Assembly (NCBI GenBank): GCA_031002005.1
Contig: JARYHS010008074.1
Coordinates: 275,405,930 to 275,469,929, forward strand
Source: Vandiemenella viatica
Taxonomy: Eukaryota > Arthropoda > Insecta > Orthoptera > Morabidae
Direction of reading: 5' to 3'
DNA length: 64,000 nt
Shown here piece by piece: positions 1 through 11,660 of this stretch. Numbering within the stretch: position 1 is the stretch's first letter; each line of letters begins with the position of its first letter. The notes below the pieces were generated by a model, which had not been told where the DNA came from, did no database searches, and was given only the letters and a program-made list of their open reading frames with translations. The translations under genes and the position numbers were made by a program.

Positions 1-1955
1 AAAGTTCACTCTCACAAAGCATTTGAAAGTTTGAGTATAGAAATTTTTAAAGTCTGTCACTCCTTGTAGCTAAAATATTCAGAGTCAAAACATCTTCTAA
101 ATTTTTCTATCACCTAAATCTTCCATGTGGTGAAATTTTACCAAGTATGAAATTGTTACATTGTAAAACAAAGTGGTGTGGACTGTGCCTCCCTAACTGA
201 ATGCTTGTCACGGGACGAACAGACATGGATTATGCCTAATGTGGTCACAAACCCCGGTCTTTCATACTTTCCTAGTATCTTTATTAGTTTAGGTGTTGTT
301 AATTTTTAAAGCTGGTTGGTTGAAAATTGTTTGTCTGTAATTCCTAATGTACTCAGTTTCTCATAAAGTTATACTTTTTAAATGAGTCCTTTTAATTTTC
401 TGTTTTATTTGGTGCATGTTTTAGTTCTGTGGTTATTTCTATTTGAATGTAATCTTTAAATTTCTATTAATGCGCCTCAACTCCTAATTCCCCTTCAGGA
501 AGCTACTTTATCCAATAAATCATAACTTTCTTATTTAAACATATTTAGAAATAGTATTTTCACTATTCTTCCTTAAATTTTATACTCTTTCTTTCTATTA
601 CTATTCTGTTTTTAACAAATCCATATTTTCAATTAGTTTTTGACATGTGTTGGATCATTCAATACAACATCTAAAATTCCTTTTCTTCACCCTTTTAACA
701 TATTTTTACTGTTCAAGTGATACTATATTATGATTTTACTTTAAATTAGCTTTCATTTAAACCTATTTTTAACTGAATGGTTATCTTAGTTTAGGAGTTG
801 CATTCCATTACTCGTCAAAAATGTCTACTTATAATTTATCTATTAGCTCAAAATTTTATTTTACTTGGTTTAGTTAGTTGTTGGCAAGACAATGCCATTA
901 TTGGCTTTCATTATTGGCATAAAGACATTTTTTTATTGTTTACTTTAAAACTAGTATCCATGCACATGTGATGGAGTCACCTGACTAACAATTTTCCTCA
1001 CTGTGACCACATAAAAAATGAAATTTTCCAACTGAATTACTGTCTTAAAATTTTCTGACCCTACATACACTACGTAAAAATGCTTAGTTTTTCTCATAAA
1101 ACCTATCAAAATGCGTGAAGCATTTTTTGTTCAACTTTTTGCTTCAACTCTATGATGTGGTACGGCTTTGATTTTGACTTAAAATCCTTCAATATTAAGT
1201 TAATGGTTATACAATCTGTTTGCATTGCTAAATGCTTTACTTTCTACCTTGATTCAAACATAGGGAAGCTATTGCTCTGTTACATGCCTTGTACACTCCC
1301 ATCACTCTTCACTATCCTCCTGTCTTCCAATGACTCCCAATTCCGCATATCAGTTAAAATTTGTGCACATAAACCTTGAGTATATTGCTGTATTACAGTT
1401 TTTGTGAAAGTATTTTACCAAGCTGCATTCAGATTTCTAAACTATAAATCTAGAAGTTTCATAATTCCCATTTTCAGCTTAGATGAGAGAACACACCTCG
1501 TACCCAAAATTCTAATGATAACAAAAAAGCTTCAAGCAACAACTACAAATTAAATGTTCTCTCCTAGTTGAATTCAAATATTTTTGTTCAGAAATTCATA
1601 TTTGTAATATGCTACTCGAGTTCTAGAAGAATAACAATAATAATAAATTTTTTAAATGTTATGAACTGTATATTGTGTCGAGAACAAATGTGCAACTGAA
1701 AATGATTGACTCATTCCACAGGGTATCCAGCAGAAGTAGTGGGTATTTGTAGTTGAATAAAACAAAAATATGCAAGTAATGAAAGCATAAGTGTTTCTTA
1801 ATTAAGACAACTGGAAATTATTTAGCAAAAATGATACAATTCACATGTTGACCATTGCGAAGCTAGCATTCCTCAAACGCTGTGTTGCGTCTGCTCTTAA
1901 AACTGAATTTCCGATACAATGTTGTCCTTTAATTGTGACAAATTTGTCAGTGTAC
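1..1955. other. AT-rich intronic sequence, nothing recognised
   Basis: AT-rich non-coding DNA downstream of the last visible DNAJC3 exon. I searched by eye for the missing HPD-containing J-domain exon on the minus strand and did not see it. Short open frames such as 1152-1379 have no recognisable composition or motif. Confidence 0.5.
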
Positions 1956-1959
1956 AGTT

Positions 1960-2740
1960 TTTATTTTACTTCTACAGTATCCCCATGCAAAATAATAAAG
2001 TGGACTTAGATCCTTCATGGCCAGTCAATGTTACCTTTTCGTGAAACCAGCTTCTTTGGGGATAACTCATTCACAGCTTCAATTGACCGGTCAGATATAA
2101 GACAGTGGCCCCGAACTTTTTGAAATCTTGTCCTTAAACGATTTCCTTGAAATATGCATAAAGCTGTGGCCAAAAAGATTTGTATCATTTACAGAGAGGG
2201 CTCACCTCCTTTGATCTTCCTAAAAATTAGGACCTATGAAGCCTTGCTGGACATTGTAGTTCATACAACCTACATGCTATGGAAATTTTCCTGATGCTTC
2301 CATTTAAGATTTTTCGTCTTACCAGTAGTGACAATTCTGTTTACTGACATGACCATTCGAGTGGAAGTTTGCTTCATTAAACAGAATATTTTCAACATTG
2401 CTAATAAAATGTTATACTGACTCCACAAGCCATTTAACATGGTCAGTATCTTCAATTTCTTGAGCTAACTGAATCTTGCATGCTTTACGATGCAAGTCTT
2501 TCTTCAAAATTAGCTGCAAATACGATATATTTTGATGCTGAGATTTCTGAACTCATTTGTGAACTGAAAGTGATGTATTTGACATATTACACTTCTTTAA
2601 TCACTTCATCATCTCCAACAATTCGTGAACAAGATGTGGTTTGAATTTTTTACTGTCAATCCAGTTTCTGATTCAATTTCTAATAAGATCATCACTTGAT
2701 GTATTGTGTGTTCAATATTTTGCACGATATTAATGTTGAG
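1960..2740 (-). pseudogene. Degenerate DDE_3-type (Tc1/mariner-IS630 superfamily) transposase remnant
   Basis: Read on the minus strand in shifting frames, this stretch preserves the order of a DDE_3 transposase. There is an HTH-distal block (LKKDLHRKACKIQLAQEIED, then TDHVKW), followed by ILFNEANFHSNGHVSKQNCH, the degraded form of the first catalytic-aspartate block (usually FSDEAHFHLNGYVNKQNC). Next comes a block like MSS..GFIGP.F and finally KLVSRKGNIDWP, which matches the family's RLISRFGDI.WPPRSPDL. In this copy the first catalytic Asp is Asn, the glutamine-aspartate block is unrecognisable, and stops and frameshifts abound. It is an old dead copy; no terminal repeats were identified. 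Confidence 0.68.
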
Positions 2741-4500
2741 CAGCTATGATGGAATTATTGTTGCAATAATACACATGCGTGTAAAACTTGTGATCTGTCC
2801 TTGGATATGGTTCCATTGCAACTGAAACTGCTGGTAAACCTTTCCAAATTCCTGTGCACGCACAAACTCATTGCCTAAAAAATAAAACCCCGCTATTTTT
2901 AATGAATTCCCTTAATACGATTCCTACCTATATCCCCCTCTTCCAAAACTACAAAAGGCAATATTTCTCTTAATTTTAGTGCAGCAAGTAATTTTGGCAA
3001 ACAAAATCATTAGGCTAAAAGAAACTTTTGCTCACAGGCTGTTCCGATTTGGTATAGTCAGGAACTAATCTAACATTGTTGCCTATACAGGCTGGAGGAG
3101 TAAGCCGATAAACCCATCTGAATTGTCTTAGAGGGGTGAAGGTGTTCAACGCTCATTTTTCATTGCAGGGGATGTGTCTACAAAACTCTGACACCAAAAA
3201 CTAATGGATATTAATTAGGATACTGAACTGCATAATTGAAATGTAAGAGTCAGGTTTAGTTTTTAGTGTGACAAACAAAAAATTTTGCATCTGAATTGCC
3301 AAAAGGCAGATCAAAGTTTCATTTAATGAAGAAAAAGAAAAATCAGTTCCTCTTGGAGGTAGTCATTAAAAAACTGATAAAGGGGGGGGGGGAGACATGA
3401 AAAGGGAGAGGGGGGGGGAGAAATCTGGAATTTCGGGAAAAAAGATCTTAATGGACTTTCCGTAAGGGTCTACCACTGAGGACTCTGGAAACTTGGCAGA
3501 AAATTGTTATATCCAAAAGGAGAGGAAAAAATGTAAGTTATATGATAAACTGGAATCTACCCTGCACAGGCTGCAGTTCGAAAGAACTGTTAGTTACAAG
3601 GAGGTAAAAAGAGCAGTCAGCAAAATACAGCAAAATACTAAGCAGCAGTACACGTCTCACAACCAGTGACAGCTAAGCAGACTTTCTATGGTAAGGTTCT
3701 CTGAAGTTACATGTCTATTAATCACCAACTGAAGATATATGATTGTTATTAAACCTACTTTGATTTACCAACACCAAATAACTTTTAAGAAGAAATACTT
3801 TAAAACTAAAACCAAAACTTGGTCTCTTCCAGAACTTGCTGGAAGTTTTTAATTACATTATTTATCCCATCTTCAATTTTCATCTGTAGTATTAATTTCT
3901 GTTCTCTGTGGACTTGTGTAAATATGGCAGATTAGGAATGTTAAGGATTTTTAAAGAACAACTGAATGAACTTTTGTGATGTATTATTCTTGGAATCCTT
4001 AATAACTTATTACGTAATTAATTTTAACTAATGCTGTTGTCATTTTCTGATTTTGGTCTCGGGTTAATACATCAAAGTATAGCTGAAACTCTTAATATTA
4101 TGTGGTTTTCAGTATATAATCACAATTAAAGATGACTTTGGGAGAACCCTTAATCATATAGAGGGTAATGAAATGTGGAAAGTTCATGGATGTGCACACA
4201 GTAATGGTTGCCATGTGTTATTCTCCTGAAATATTGTGAATTTGGTTTGTCGTTTTTTTGTGTCATCACATCCCTTCTGCTTTCAAGTATAATATGTGAT
4301 GGGTTTACTTTCACTATACTCAATTTTTAAATTGCCTTCCAACATTACTTAGGGAACTTTCCAATCTAATGTAATTACACACAGCAGTTGGAATTTGTTA
4401 AAAGTATTCTAGCAAATTACCCACTAGTGATTAATAAACACTGCAGTTGTAAACAAATTCTTCTCACTATACAGTCTTAATCAAGCAGTGATCTCTCTTT
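2741..4500. other. Intronic sequence with G-rich low-complexity patch
   Basis: No coding or element signature was recognised. The only notable feature is a purine-rich patch at about 3379-3421 with two runs of eight to ten G separated by A-rich sequence. Confidence 0.45.
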
Positions 4501-4509
4501 TACACATAC

Positions 4510-4770
4510 TATGAGCAGTCTGGCAGCCATTGATTAAGACGCATGTTTTCAAAAGTTCACTGCTCTAGTCCTAGGTTCAAATCCCAGTGGGCACAGGAAT
4601 TTTTAAGAGTTGTGTTTGATCATATGAGCTATGTAAGGTTGTTCTGTGGTTTGGATTCCATGTTAAACTGTAGGTCCCAGATGAAAGGAACTGGCCATCC
4701 TATCTCCGACACAGTGGATTAGTGTGCCTCCTTCAGGAGGACCCAACAAATCTTCAGGTTGTTGACTAAG
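4510..4770 (+). repeat. tRNA-derived SINE, family 2, degraded copy
   Basis: A plus-strand pol III B-box-like motif GGTTCAAATCCC is at about 4574, preceded by a degraded A-box region with a tRNA-like start (GGCAGCCATTGATTAAGACG). The downstream body contains GGATTCCATGTTAAACTGTA followed by GGTCCC, shared in diverged form with the copy at 39114-39410 (GATTCTGTGTTGAACTGTGG followed by GTCC). It is a retroposed short element, not a functional tRNA, because the cloverleaf cannot be completed. Confidence 0.6.
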
Positions 4771-5279
4771 TTAGTTTTAACTCACAGTAATAACATCTGC
4801 ACAAAATTATAACCTGGTTTTAAAGACAAATAAAAATGAAGTCTGAGGAAAATAAGAATAAAAGAAACCAATCATATTGTGTTTTTAAAGATAAAGACAA
4901 AGAATTAATTTTTCTGATGTTCAGATTTTTATTTTATGAATTACAATCTCAACATAAAATTATAGTGAGCTGCTGCTAAAGTTGCAATCTTTCTCTTTAA
5001 TTCTGTTAACAGAGTTACTGCATAAAACATTTTTAACAAGTGGGACAAGATGAAAGGAATGATGCATTTATATATTAAGAAACAAATATCAATGGAAGTA
5101 AAATTAAACCAACTGCAGCAGTGGAGATGCTTACTAACAAATAAATGTAGGAGGAAGTGGCTATATAGAGACTGATGAAAGAAGATACTTTAATACTAAT
5201 ATACATGTCTTATTAAGTACTGAATAGTCAAACAATGTTAAAAATAAGTGTTAAAAGCATCTAGGACAACTAAACATAC

Positions 5280-5448
5280 CTATAAGCTTTCACAATTTCT
5301 TGCTTGCTTGCAGTCCTTCGAACTCCAAGAATCTTGTAATAATCTCTTTTTTCAGCTTGCTTCTGCAGTTTTTTTGCCCTCTGAATGCCTTCTTTAGCTC
5401 TCTGGAAGTTTTCATCTATGTTAAGGGCTTCTTGATAGTCATGAATTG
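5280..5448 (-). CDS. DNAJC3: DNAJC3/P58IPK homologue, last TPR and start of J domain
   Basis: This 169-nt exon begins with two bases finishing an alanine codon, then IHDYQEALNIDENFQRAKEG, QRAKKLQKQAEKRDYYKILG and VRRTASKQEIVKAY. The first part is the last TPR plus linker; RDYYKILGV(K/R)R.A.KQEI.KAYR is helix I and the start of helix II of the J domain. The catalytically essential HPD tripeptide would be in the next exon, which I could not find between 1 and 5275. The acceptor CAG is at 5449-5451 and the donor GTATG at 5275-5279. The exon ends in phase 2 (AG of an arginine or lysine codon). The gene therefore continues beyond the left edge. Confidence 0.96.
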
Positions 5449-6160
5449 CTGTAAAATAAAAAATTAGGTTCAAAATTAATATATATATATATATAATATA
5501 TATAAACTGGTGTCTGTCTATTGCCATTACAGATTACAATAAGAAATGTTGAGTTTTATATTTTATCTTTCCCATGAAGTTCCAAAGTGTTATTCTACAT
5601 TTGAAGCATAACTTGCAGTAACATTTTCTGGTTTCTAAAATAACAAACATGTATCAGACCACAGTCTGTGCTGCATTTGAATGAGTTAGGGAGCAAAAAC
5701 CAAGTTTCCTGAATACCTTATCACTCCTATTAGAAATATGTATACAGACACAAAGGCAATAACTAGGTTAGATAAAACAGTGCCCGCAATTTTTTATTTT
5801 TTTGCATTTTCCATAAGAATTAGATTGGGATGCTTCCTGTTTCAAGTTCTGTTTAGTATATATGGGCAGTATGGCACAACGAAGTCTAGGCAGTTGAAAT
5901 AGTGGAATCACAGTCAGGGGAATCTCAGATTTCCTAGTAACAATTCCAGTTGCTGGACTGGGGAGCCAAAATGAAACAACTGGTAGTTGAGAACAAAAGC
6001 AAGAATCTAGCCTTTTTAGCATACAAACGTAAGGCAAACATTGTGGTAACAGACAATGCTGAGTATCTGCCTCAGATAGATTTATTTGCTGATGAGATGT
6101 TGAATTAATTTTCTTAGAGTTTTATGCTTCATTAAATCTACATTATTAGAGCCTCAAAAG
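5449..6160. other. Intron sequence with AT microsatellite
   Basis: Start of the intron upstream of the J-domain exon. It holds an imperfect TA repeat at about 5482-5512. Nothing else was recognised. Confidence 0.45.
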
Positions 6161-6164
6161 GATT

Positions 6165-6336
6165 GGAGATAAATAATAGGAAGGAATTTGGGCATGACCT
6201 GCTGAAGGAACCATACCAGGATTCACCGGAATAATTCCGTAAAATCACAAAAAAAAAAAAACTCTGGATGGCTGGAACAGGAATCAAACCTGCAATGTCA
6301 GACCCAAATGTTAACCACTCATCCACTGGACTCAAT
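6165..6336 (-). repeat. tRNA-derived SINE, family 1, degraded copy
   Basis: On the minus strand the tRNA-like head lies at the high-coordinate end: GTGGATGAGTGGTTAACATT (A-box region) and GCAGGTTTGATTCCTGTTCC (B-box region). Then follows the body CCGGTGAATCCTGGTATGG and GGTCATGCCCAAATTCCTTC. The same head-body order occurs at 24479-24738, 35432-35625 and 54404-54575. An A run at 6249-6261 interrupts the body. Confidence 0.6.
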
Positions 6337-6829
6337 ACCTGAACATTAGGTAAAGATGGCAGCTGCACAGTAGAAATACAATGAATGATAGTACTGGCAA
6401 GAAGTGTTGAACAACTGGAAGAAACTTGCCACATAGACATATAAGAAACCGGTTCTCCCACATGCTTTACTATTTACAGTATCTGTTTATTGTGCTGAAA
6501 CATGAACTATGAAGGCAGACAATTGTAGAATAGATGCTTTAATGGTGTTGGCATATAGGAGGATACTGCAAATATCACGGATGTAGAAACAAAACAAAAA
6601 CTTACCCATTCTAAACAAACAAAGTGAAAAAAATGATTGATACCCTTTTGCTAATAGTGAACACAATCAATTACCCTATTAAGTAGATTGGAATTGGATA
6701 TACATTGTGTTATGTGTCACTTGTGTAGTCACCAACATTCAATTTTGAAAGATGGACCACAAATGAGCTTGAGGAAAGATGACGAGTGTTGCCATCTGGC
6801 ATAGACTGCACGAGTGGCGCTATGTCCTA

Positions 6830-7790
6830 GTATGAATTTCTGATTAACTTTCTGAGTGAGAAATTGCAGAAGATGCTTCTGCAATTTCTCATTTTTTGAT
6901 CTATTGCCTATGTTTATCCTGCTTGAAGAACTCTTGCGCATGCGGCTAGATCAATTTATCATTGTTCAATAAATTTTTGACAGATAGTCTTGCTGACCAG
7001 CATGAGGAGTGCAGTCCGGGCCGCGACTGCCATGCCGGACCTGCCAGGGTGGCATTTATACCCTTCAACCCATCCCCTCCACTCCCGCCGCAGTGCTAAA
7101 ATAGCAGTGGAGAAGGGAGGGGGGGAGGGTATGCTCCCACGCATCAAGCAGTGGTCTTCAGTCCAAGTACCACCTTCATTGTATGCAGTGCCTTGGCTCT
7201 GCTGTTTGTGGAGCTGCTTTAGAGCTGGGTTCCAAACTTGGCTTCTTCTGAGAAACACCTTCTATTTTTTGGGACTGCGTATAAAAGGAAGTCATTGAGA
7301 TCTGATTATGGAATAACCTCTTCAACAAGGACATCAGGTTCCAACTGAGCCAAACTTGGAACCCAGCACTGAAGCAGCTCCACAAGCAGCAGAGCCAAGG
7401 CACCATGTGTAATGAAGGTGGCACTCAGATTGAAGACCAATGCTCGACGCGTGGGAGCGTACCACCAGCACCACCACTATCAAACTACCATGGCGGGAGG
7501 GGAGGGGATGGGTCGAAGGGTATAAATACCGCCCTGGCGGGTCCTGCATGGAAGTCATGTCACAGACTGCGCTCCTCATGCTGGTCAGCAGACGCAACCT
7601 GTAGATGATGTCACATTACGCTATCAAAAATTCGTTGAACAATGATCAATTGATCCAGCCGCATGCCCGAGAGATCTTCAAACAGCAGACTCGCCAGGAA
7701 AACCTACGATTACATATATTTATGCTCATTCTCAGAAGCAGTGACTGCTTCATTTCGAGTCAAACATTCAACTGCTTTGGCAGTATTTAT
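6830..7790. repeat. Large fold-back (inverted repeat) element
   Basis: Two arms of about 450 bp, roughly 6830-7290 and 7320-7790, are reverse complements of each other with scattered differences. Landmarks: GCATGCGGCTAGATCAATTT (left, about 6938) pairs with AATTGATCCAGCCGCATGC (right, about 7648); GACCAGCATGAGGAGTGCAG pairs with CTGCGCTCCTCATGCTGGTC; CCTTGGCTCTGCTGTTTGTG pairs with CACAAGCAGCAGAGCCAAGG. The arms meet at about 7290-7320. The GC-rich arms produce several overlapping open frames on both strands that are shadows of the palindrome, not genes. Element class is unknown. Confidence 0.75.
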
Positions 7791-7799
7791 TTGTCAATG

Positions 7800-8275
7800 T
7801 AATAATATCCAACATCACCTAAGGATTTTAACCTTAATGTCAGTATTGGCAGAAAGTAAGTCCTCTAAATAACCTCTCTGCACTTCTGTTTAATCTGAGA
7901 CTACTATAGAATTCATATGCATTTCTGCACCATTCATTTATTTCTCCTATTCTCTATCACATTTCCCAAATACTTGAATCCTTTTGCAACATCCAGTTTC
8001 TATCCTCTGCGGATGACACACTGACTAGTCTGATCTTGCTTCAGACTTATAATCATAGAATTGCAGTCTCTAAGATTCCACTACTTTCTATCACATACCC
8101 AGCTGTTCTTATGCCTCTAATTCACAGTTTCACCATACATCTTCTACAAACAAGGGGGCTTTCATGTTTCCCTCCCCGAGTTTACTGGACACCACCTTCA
8201 TTATTTCATCCATAACAATGAATATAAGTGTGGAGAGCCATGCACAATACTAAACTAAAACTTGATTTCTAAGGC
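7800..8275 (-). pseudogene. Non-LTR retrotransposon (LINE) reverse-transcriptase fragment
   Basis: Minus-strand translation gives FIVMDEIMKVVSSKLGEGNM followed by KALLFVEDV, which corresponds to the RT palm with the F(A)DD catalytic motif changed to FVED. Downstream are HPQRIETG and GEINEWCRNAYEFYSSLRLN, matching the segment after the RT core in LINE proteins (dialogue such as SRHPQRIE, then I.EI..R...A..FY..L). Stops and frameshifts interrupt it. Clade assignment (RTE- or R1-like) is uncertain. It abuts the right arm of the fold-back element. Confidence 0.6.
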
Positions 8276-8327
8276 TTGCGTGACCGTCTTTGTGCATGAT
8301 GAATACATTTTTGGGTTATGCCACATT

Positions 8328-8329
<2 letters not shown>

Positions 8330-8372
<43 letters not shown>
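8330..8372. repeat. Long poly(T) tract
   Basis: An uninterrupted T run of just over 40 nt. It may be the poly(A) tail of a minus-strand retroposon lying to its right, but no body was identified between 8373 and 8660. Confidence 0.7.
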
Positions 8373-8376
<4 letters not shown>

Positions 8377-8666
8377 CAAACAAACAAATGCATATGTTAA
8401 CAGATAAACAATGGGGGACAACCTGAAAATCAATTAATTACAAACTAAAACTTGTTTGTATGCTCAATGAAGCTAACAGTAATCCTCTCTGGAGAAGATT
8501 CACCAAATGATGGTGACAGATTCCGATCGTCAAAATACCGTGTGAAAACACCCTGCTCACTCGGCTAGTCACCCAAGAGGACTTAATTAATTCTCAACGA
8601 TGAGAGAAACTTCGATCTTAAGTAATTTGTTAGTTTATAGTTTTTTCCAGCAGCAGTTAGAAATCT

Positions 8667-8820
8667 GACTTCACAGTATGAATGTAAGCAAGTTTATGAT
8701 AAACTAATGGATAAAAATGAAAATTTTATGCTACAATACCGAATAGAATATAGGTGTTTGCTGCTGTTCATAATGATTGTCTATGGTAATCATCTGTGAA
8801 TGCAAAAACTCAGGTAAGAA
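8667..8820 (+). repeat. Direct repeat copy 1 flanking a DNAJC3 exon
   Basis: A 154-bp segment from GACTTCACAGTATGAATGTA to AAACTCAGGTAAG that recurs at 9659-9811 with only about a dozen differences. The two copies are about 991 bp apart and enclose the exon at 9293-9485. Confidence 0.85.
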
Positions 8821-9292
8821 AGGTTCAACTACTACTATATTTCATTTCAAGGAGTTTATATTCACAATATGGCTTAATATTTTAATTTGTTTGAAAACTT
8901 TGTAAATATTCTGGCTGGTAATTTTTCTCAAAATAAAAATACTGATACTTGGTTTTGCATTCATGTGAAGAAGATGAATTAACATTATAGTTATTATAAC
9001 TATTGTGCCATGCTACTAACCTTAATCACTAATACATGAATACATGAAATAACTAAGAATGTCACATTTTAGTCCCTTCTGAATGTAAATATTTAAGGAA
9101 ACATGAAGAAAGATTTGTTATCACCAATAGACATGTGATCTAACTTCTGTAAGATATTTGCTCCACAGGCTATCCATATTTTCACAAAAAGTGCAAAATC
9201 TTTAGAAAATCAGAAATTCAGGTGACAGCTACAGTAAATATCTCTTTAAAAAAAATGATATGTAGGCCTATATTTTATTTTATGAATCTCAC

Positions 9293-9485
9293 CATCATCA
9301 TACATTTCACTGTTGATGTAGGCTTCAGCTCTATCACAGAGAACATCAGCATTTTTCTGCAACTCCAAAGCTTCTTGACAGCTCTGAATACTGAGTGAAA
9401 ATTGGTCAGATTTCATATAACAATGACATAACTTCTCTTTAGCTAAATAAACTATCATTTGGGAATTTGATTCTTCCTTCAAGAC
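9293..9485 (-). CDS. DNAJC3: DNAJC3/P58IPK homologue, late TPR exon
   Basis: This 193-nt exon starts VLKEESNSQ and contains AKEKLCHCY and DRAEAYINSEMYDD, matching the KERICHC and DRAEAYLIEEMYDEA blocks of DNAJC3. It starts in phase 0 and ends with one base (G) that is completed by CA of the next exon to encode alanine. The acceptor CAG (9486-9488) is preceded on the minus strand by an unusually long pure T tract (plus-strand A run at about 9489-9516). The donor GTGAG is at 9288-9292. The exon is bracketed by two copies of a 154-bp repeat (8667-8820 and 9659-9811). Confidence 0.95.
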
Positions 9486-9658
9486 CTGAAAAAAAAAAAA
9501 AAAAAAAAAAAAAAAACGAATAAAGAAATACCCAACAGAATTGCATGTCTGAGCAGCACATCACCATTTTTAAAAGATAGCAATAAACAACTTGCATCAA
9601 GAAATATAAAACTGGCTGAATATACCAGGCATACGCAGTTTAGATGAAACAGATATCC

Positions 9659-9811
9659 GACTTACAGTATGAATGTAAGCAGGTTTATGATAAACTGATG
9701 GATAAAAATGAAAATTTTATGCTACAATACTGAATAGAATATAGGTGTTAGCTGCTGTTCATAATTATTGTCTATGATAATCACCTGTGAATGCAAAAAC
9801 TCAGGTAAGAA
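9659..9811 (+). repeat. Direct repeat copy 2 flanking a DNAJC3 exon
   Basis: Second copy of the 154-bp segment at 8667-8820, in the same orientation, starting GACTTACAGTATGAATGTAA. Family unknown. Confidence 0.85.
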
Positions 9812-10587
9812 TTAAGTGGATTATTCATGAAGATATTTGCATCAATATTTTGTCCTGGATAACATCAAGCTAAATATCCACATTTTAACGTGCAAATATA
9901 AGCATTGTTTTCAGAAATGAATTCAACAATGATCTCAATAAAGGTTTTTAACAGTAATAATAACAGTAACAATGAAAATATTGTTGGCAATGAAAATAAG
10001 GAACAATAGGAAAGTAAAGTAACCAGTCAACAGATATATGCAGGATGAACACAACAAAAAAATAAATTTGAAATAAATATGGCAAGGGGTTCAGATTTTC
10101 ACACACAGACACTCATCATATGCAGCAAATCTCAGCATGTATACATACTGTTCTAAGTAGCTCTCAGACACTTTTGTAGGAGCCAAGACTATGGGTGAGG
10201 GGCGCCATTATTGTAGTATACTCGTATACTCGAAAGACAAAATAGCGAGGAAAATCCTATGCATAAGCAGACTTTCGTCCCCCCCCCCCCCACCTCACCT
10301 ATTAGGAGCCTCGAAGGCTTCACACGCTTGCAAGTTTGAGTGTGGGGCCAATGGATTAAAGTTTTATGACCCACGCACTGACATGTGTTTTGGATGTTGT
10401 ATGCTTGAGTCTACATGACTGACAATAGGGACTTCCACCTGTGCCAGAGCCCATTACCACGAGCACAAGACAGGCAGGACGATCCTTGCTGTGAGATGAT
10501 ATGGCTTCTGGGAGCCACCACTAGTGATGCAACGTAAGTTTCATAACGGAACAAGAAATGGAAACATGTCAAAAGTAAATTTTACTG
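9812..10587. other. Intronic sequence, nothing recognised
   Basis: AT-rich DNA with a C-rich patch at about 10269-10284; open frames here are short and overlap on both strands. Confidence 0.4.
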
Positions 10588-10595
10588 GAAACAGA

Positions 10596-10803
10596 CAGGG
10601 GCGTAGCTACTATGGGGCTAGGCGGTGCAGTGCACCGGGGCCCCTACGCTCAGGGGGCCCCCAAGCATACCTCTGGAGGCCCCAAAGCCAGTCTTCAGCC
10701 TTTACCAGCAACACAAACCAAAAAACAAAGGTCACCCATTTGGCCTGAGGGCCCAAAAGACATTTTTTGCACCGGGGCCCTTGTTGACCTAGCTACGCCA
10801 CTG
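10596..10803. mobile_element. hAT-type MITE with perfect 8-bp target-site duplication
   Basis: The element is 208 bp. It starts CAGGGGCGTAGCTAC and ends with CTAGCTACGCCACTG, giving terminal inverted repeats CAGNGGCGTAGCTA with one mismatch. The sequence GAAACAGA is directly repeated at 10588-10595 and 10804-10811. Eight-base duplications and CAG...CTG ends are typical of hAT superfamily elements. The interior is GC-rich and non-coding, with a palindromic GGGGCCC component at both sides (CACCGGGGCCCC near 10635 and CACCGGGGCCC near 10771). Confidence 0.9.
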
Positions 10804-10899
10804 GAAACAGAAGCAGATGTGTAAATACTATGAAGAAAAAGTACAATTTTCAATCAGTATTAATTTTCACTAAATTAATATTCAAAATTAAGTAGCTGT

Positions 10900-11660
10900 A
10901 AGTTATATTTTACAAATAGTAGTTTGAACGCTTTTACACCCTGCAATCAGTTCCAGTATTCTTCATGTATTAGACCAGCTCTGCTAAACAATTGTTCACT
11001 GGCTACGCTGCTGGGGGGAGCTGAGAAATATTGGTGAACTATTGGCAAAAGATGGCAATTCTGTGATTTGATTTCCACCACATAAGGGGATCCTCATGTG
11101 GAGGTAATCACTTGTTCTTTTTGTACTCCAGAAGTGTGACTAACTCCAAAAGAAGTTTGTCACTATTGTCAGTTGTAATCAAGACTTGCTGGTCTTCATT
11201 CATTCATTCATTCATATTTAACATAGATCCCAACATTTGTAATGACAACGACATAGGCTGGACTTCTTTCCCAGTTCAAGTTCAGCAACTTTTGGCAGAA
11301 GGTATTTCATCATCATCTTGAGTAGAGTTTGTTGCATCTCTGAATTATCTGGTTCTGTAATCATCATATTTAGTAATTTAGACTCAATCTGCTCCGTAGC
11401 GATTCTGGCGATTATATCGCGCATTTAAATATGTTGCAAATGTGTATTTGCCATCTCTCAATTTTGCACCTGCATTCAATCATCTAGTGTGTAATCATCT
11501 AGTCAAATTTTGGAATTGTTCTGAATATCAGGTTTTGTCTCTTGAAATAAAGTAGTCATAAGAACTTTGATCATGGGTATGATTGATGAAATACTCCCTT
11601 GAGAACTGCACCAATTCAGTCTTGTGGGAAGGTCATTGTTTTTTCACATAGATACAAGAC
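10900..11660 (-). pseudogene. hAT transposase remnant (C-terminal half, dimerisation domain)
   Basis: Minus-strand translation in several frames gives, in family order: NDLPTRLNW (compare DVPTRWNS), SSIIPMIKVL (compare SLVIP.V..L), LRDGKYTFATYL, EDPLMWWKSNHR, and then the hAT dimerisation block FSAPPSSVASEQLFSRAGL at about 11005-10960. The last motif is the hallmark of the hAT C-terminal domain. At least three frame changes and several stops show it is dead. The GC-rich hAT MITE at 10596-10803 lies just beyond its 3' end but their relationship is unproven. Confidence 0.8.

Noticed and set aside
4574..4590. tRNA-like B-box sequences (also at 24680, 35570, 39170)
   Set aside because: They belong to SINE heads; acceptor stems and anticodon arms do not form, so no functional tRNA gene is called.
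1..5274. Search for the DNAJC3 exon with the HPD motif
   Set aside because: No minus-strand coding for a KLALQWHPD-type block with splice sites was found; it is presumably left of the window.
6959..7608. Several overlapping 70-100-codon frames on both strands
   Set aside because: They are products of one GC-rich palindrome read in several frames; near-identical peptides appear from each arm.
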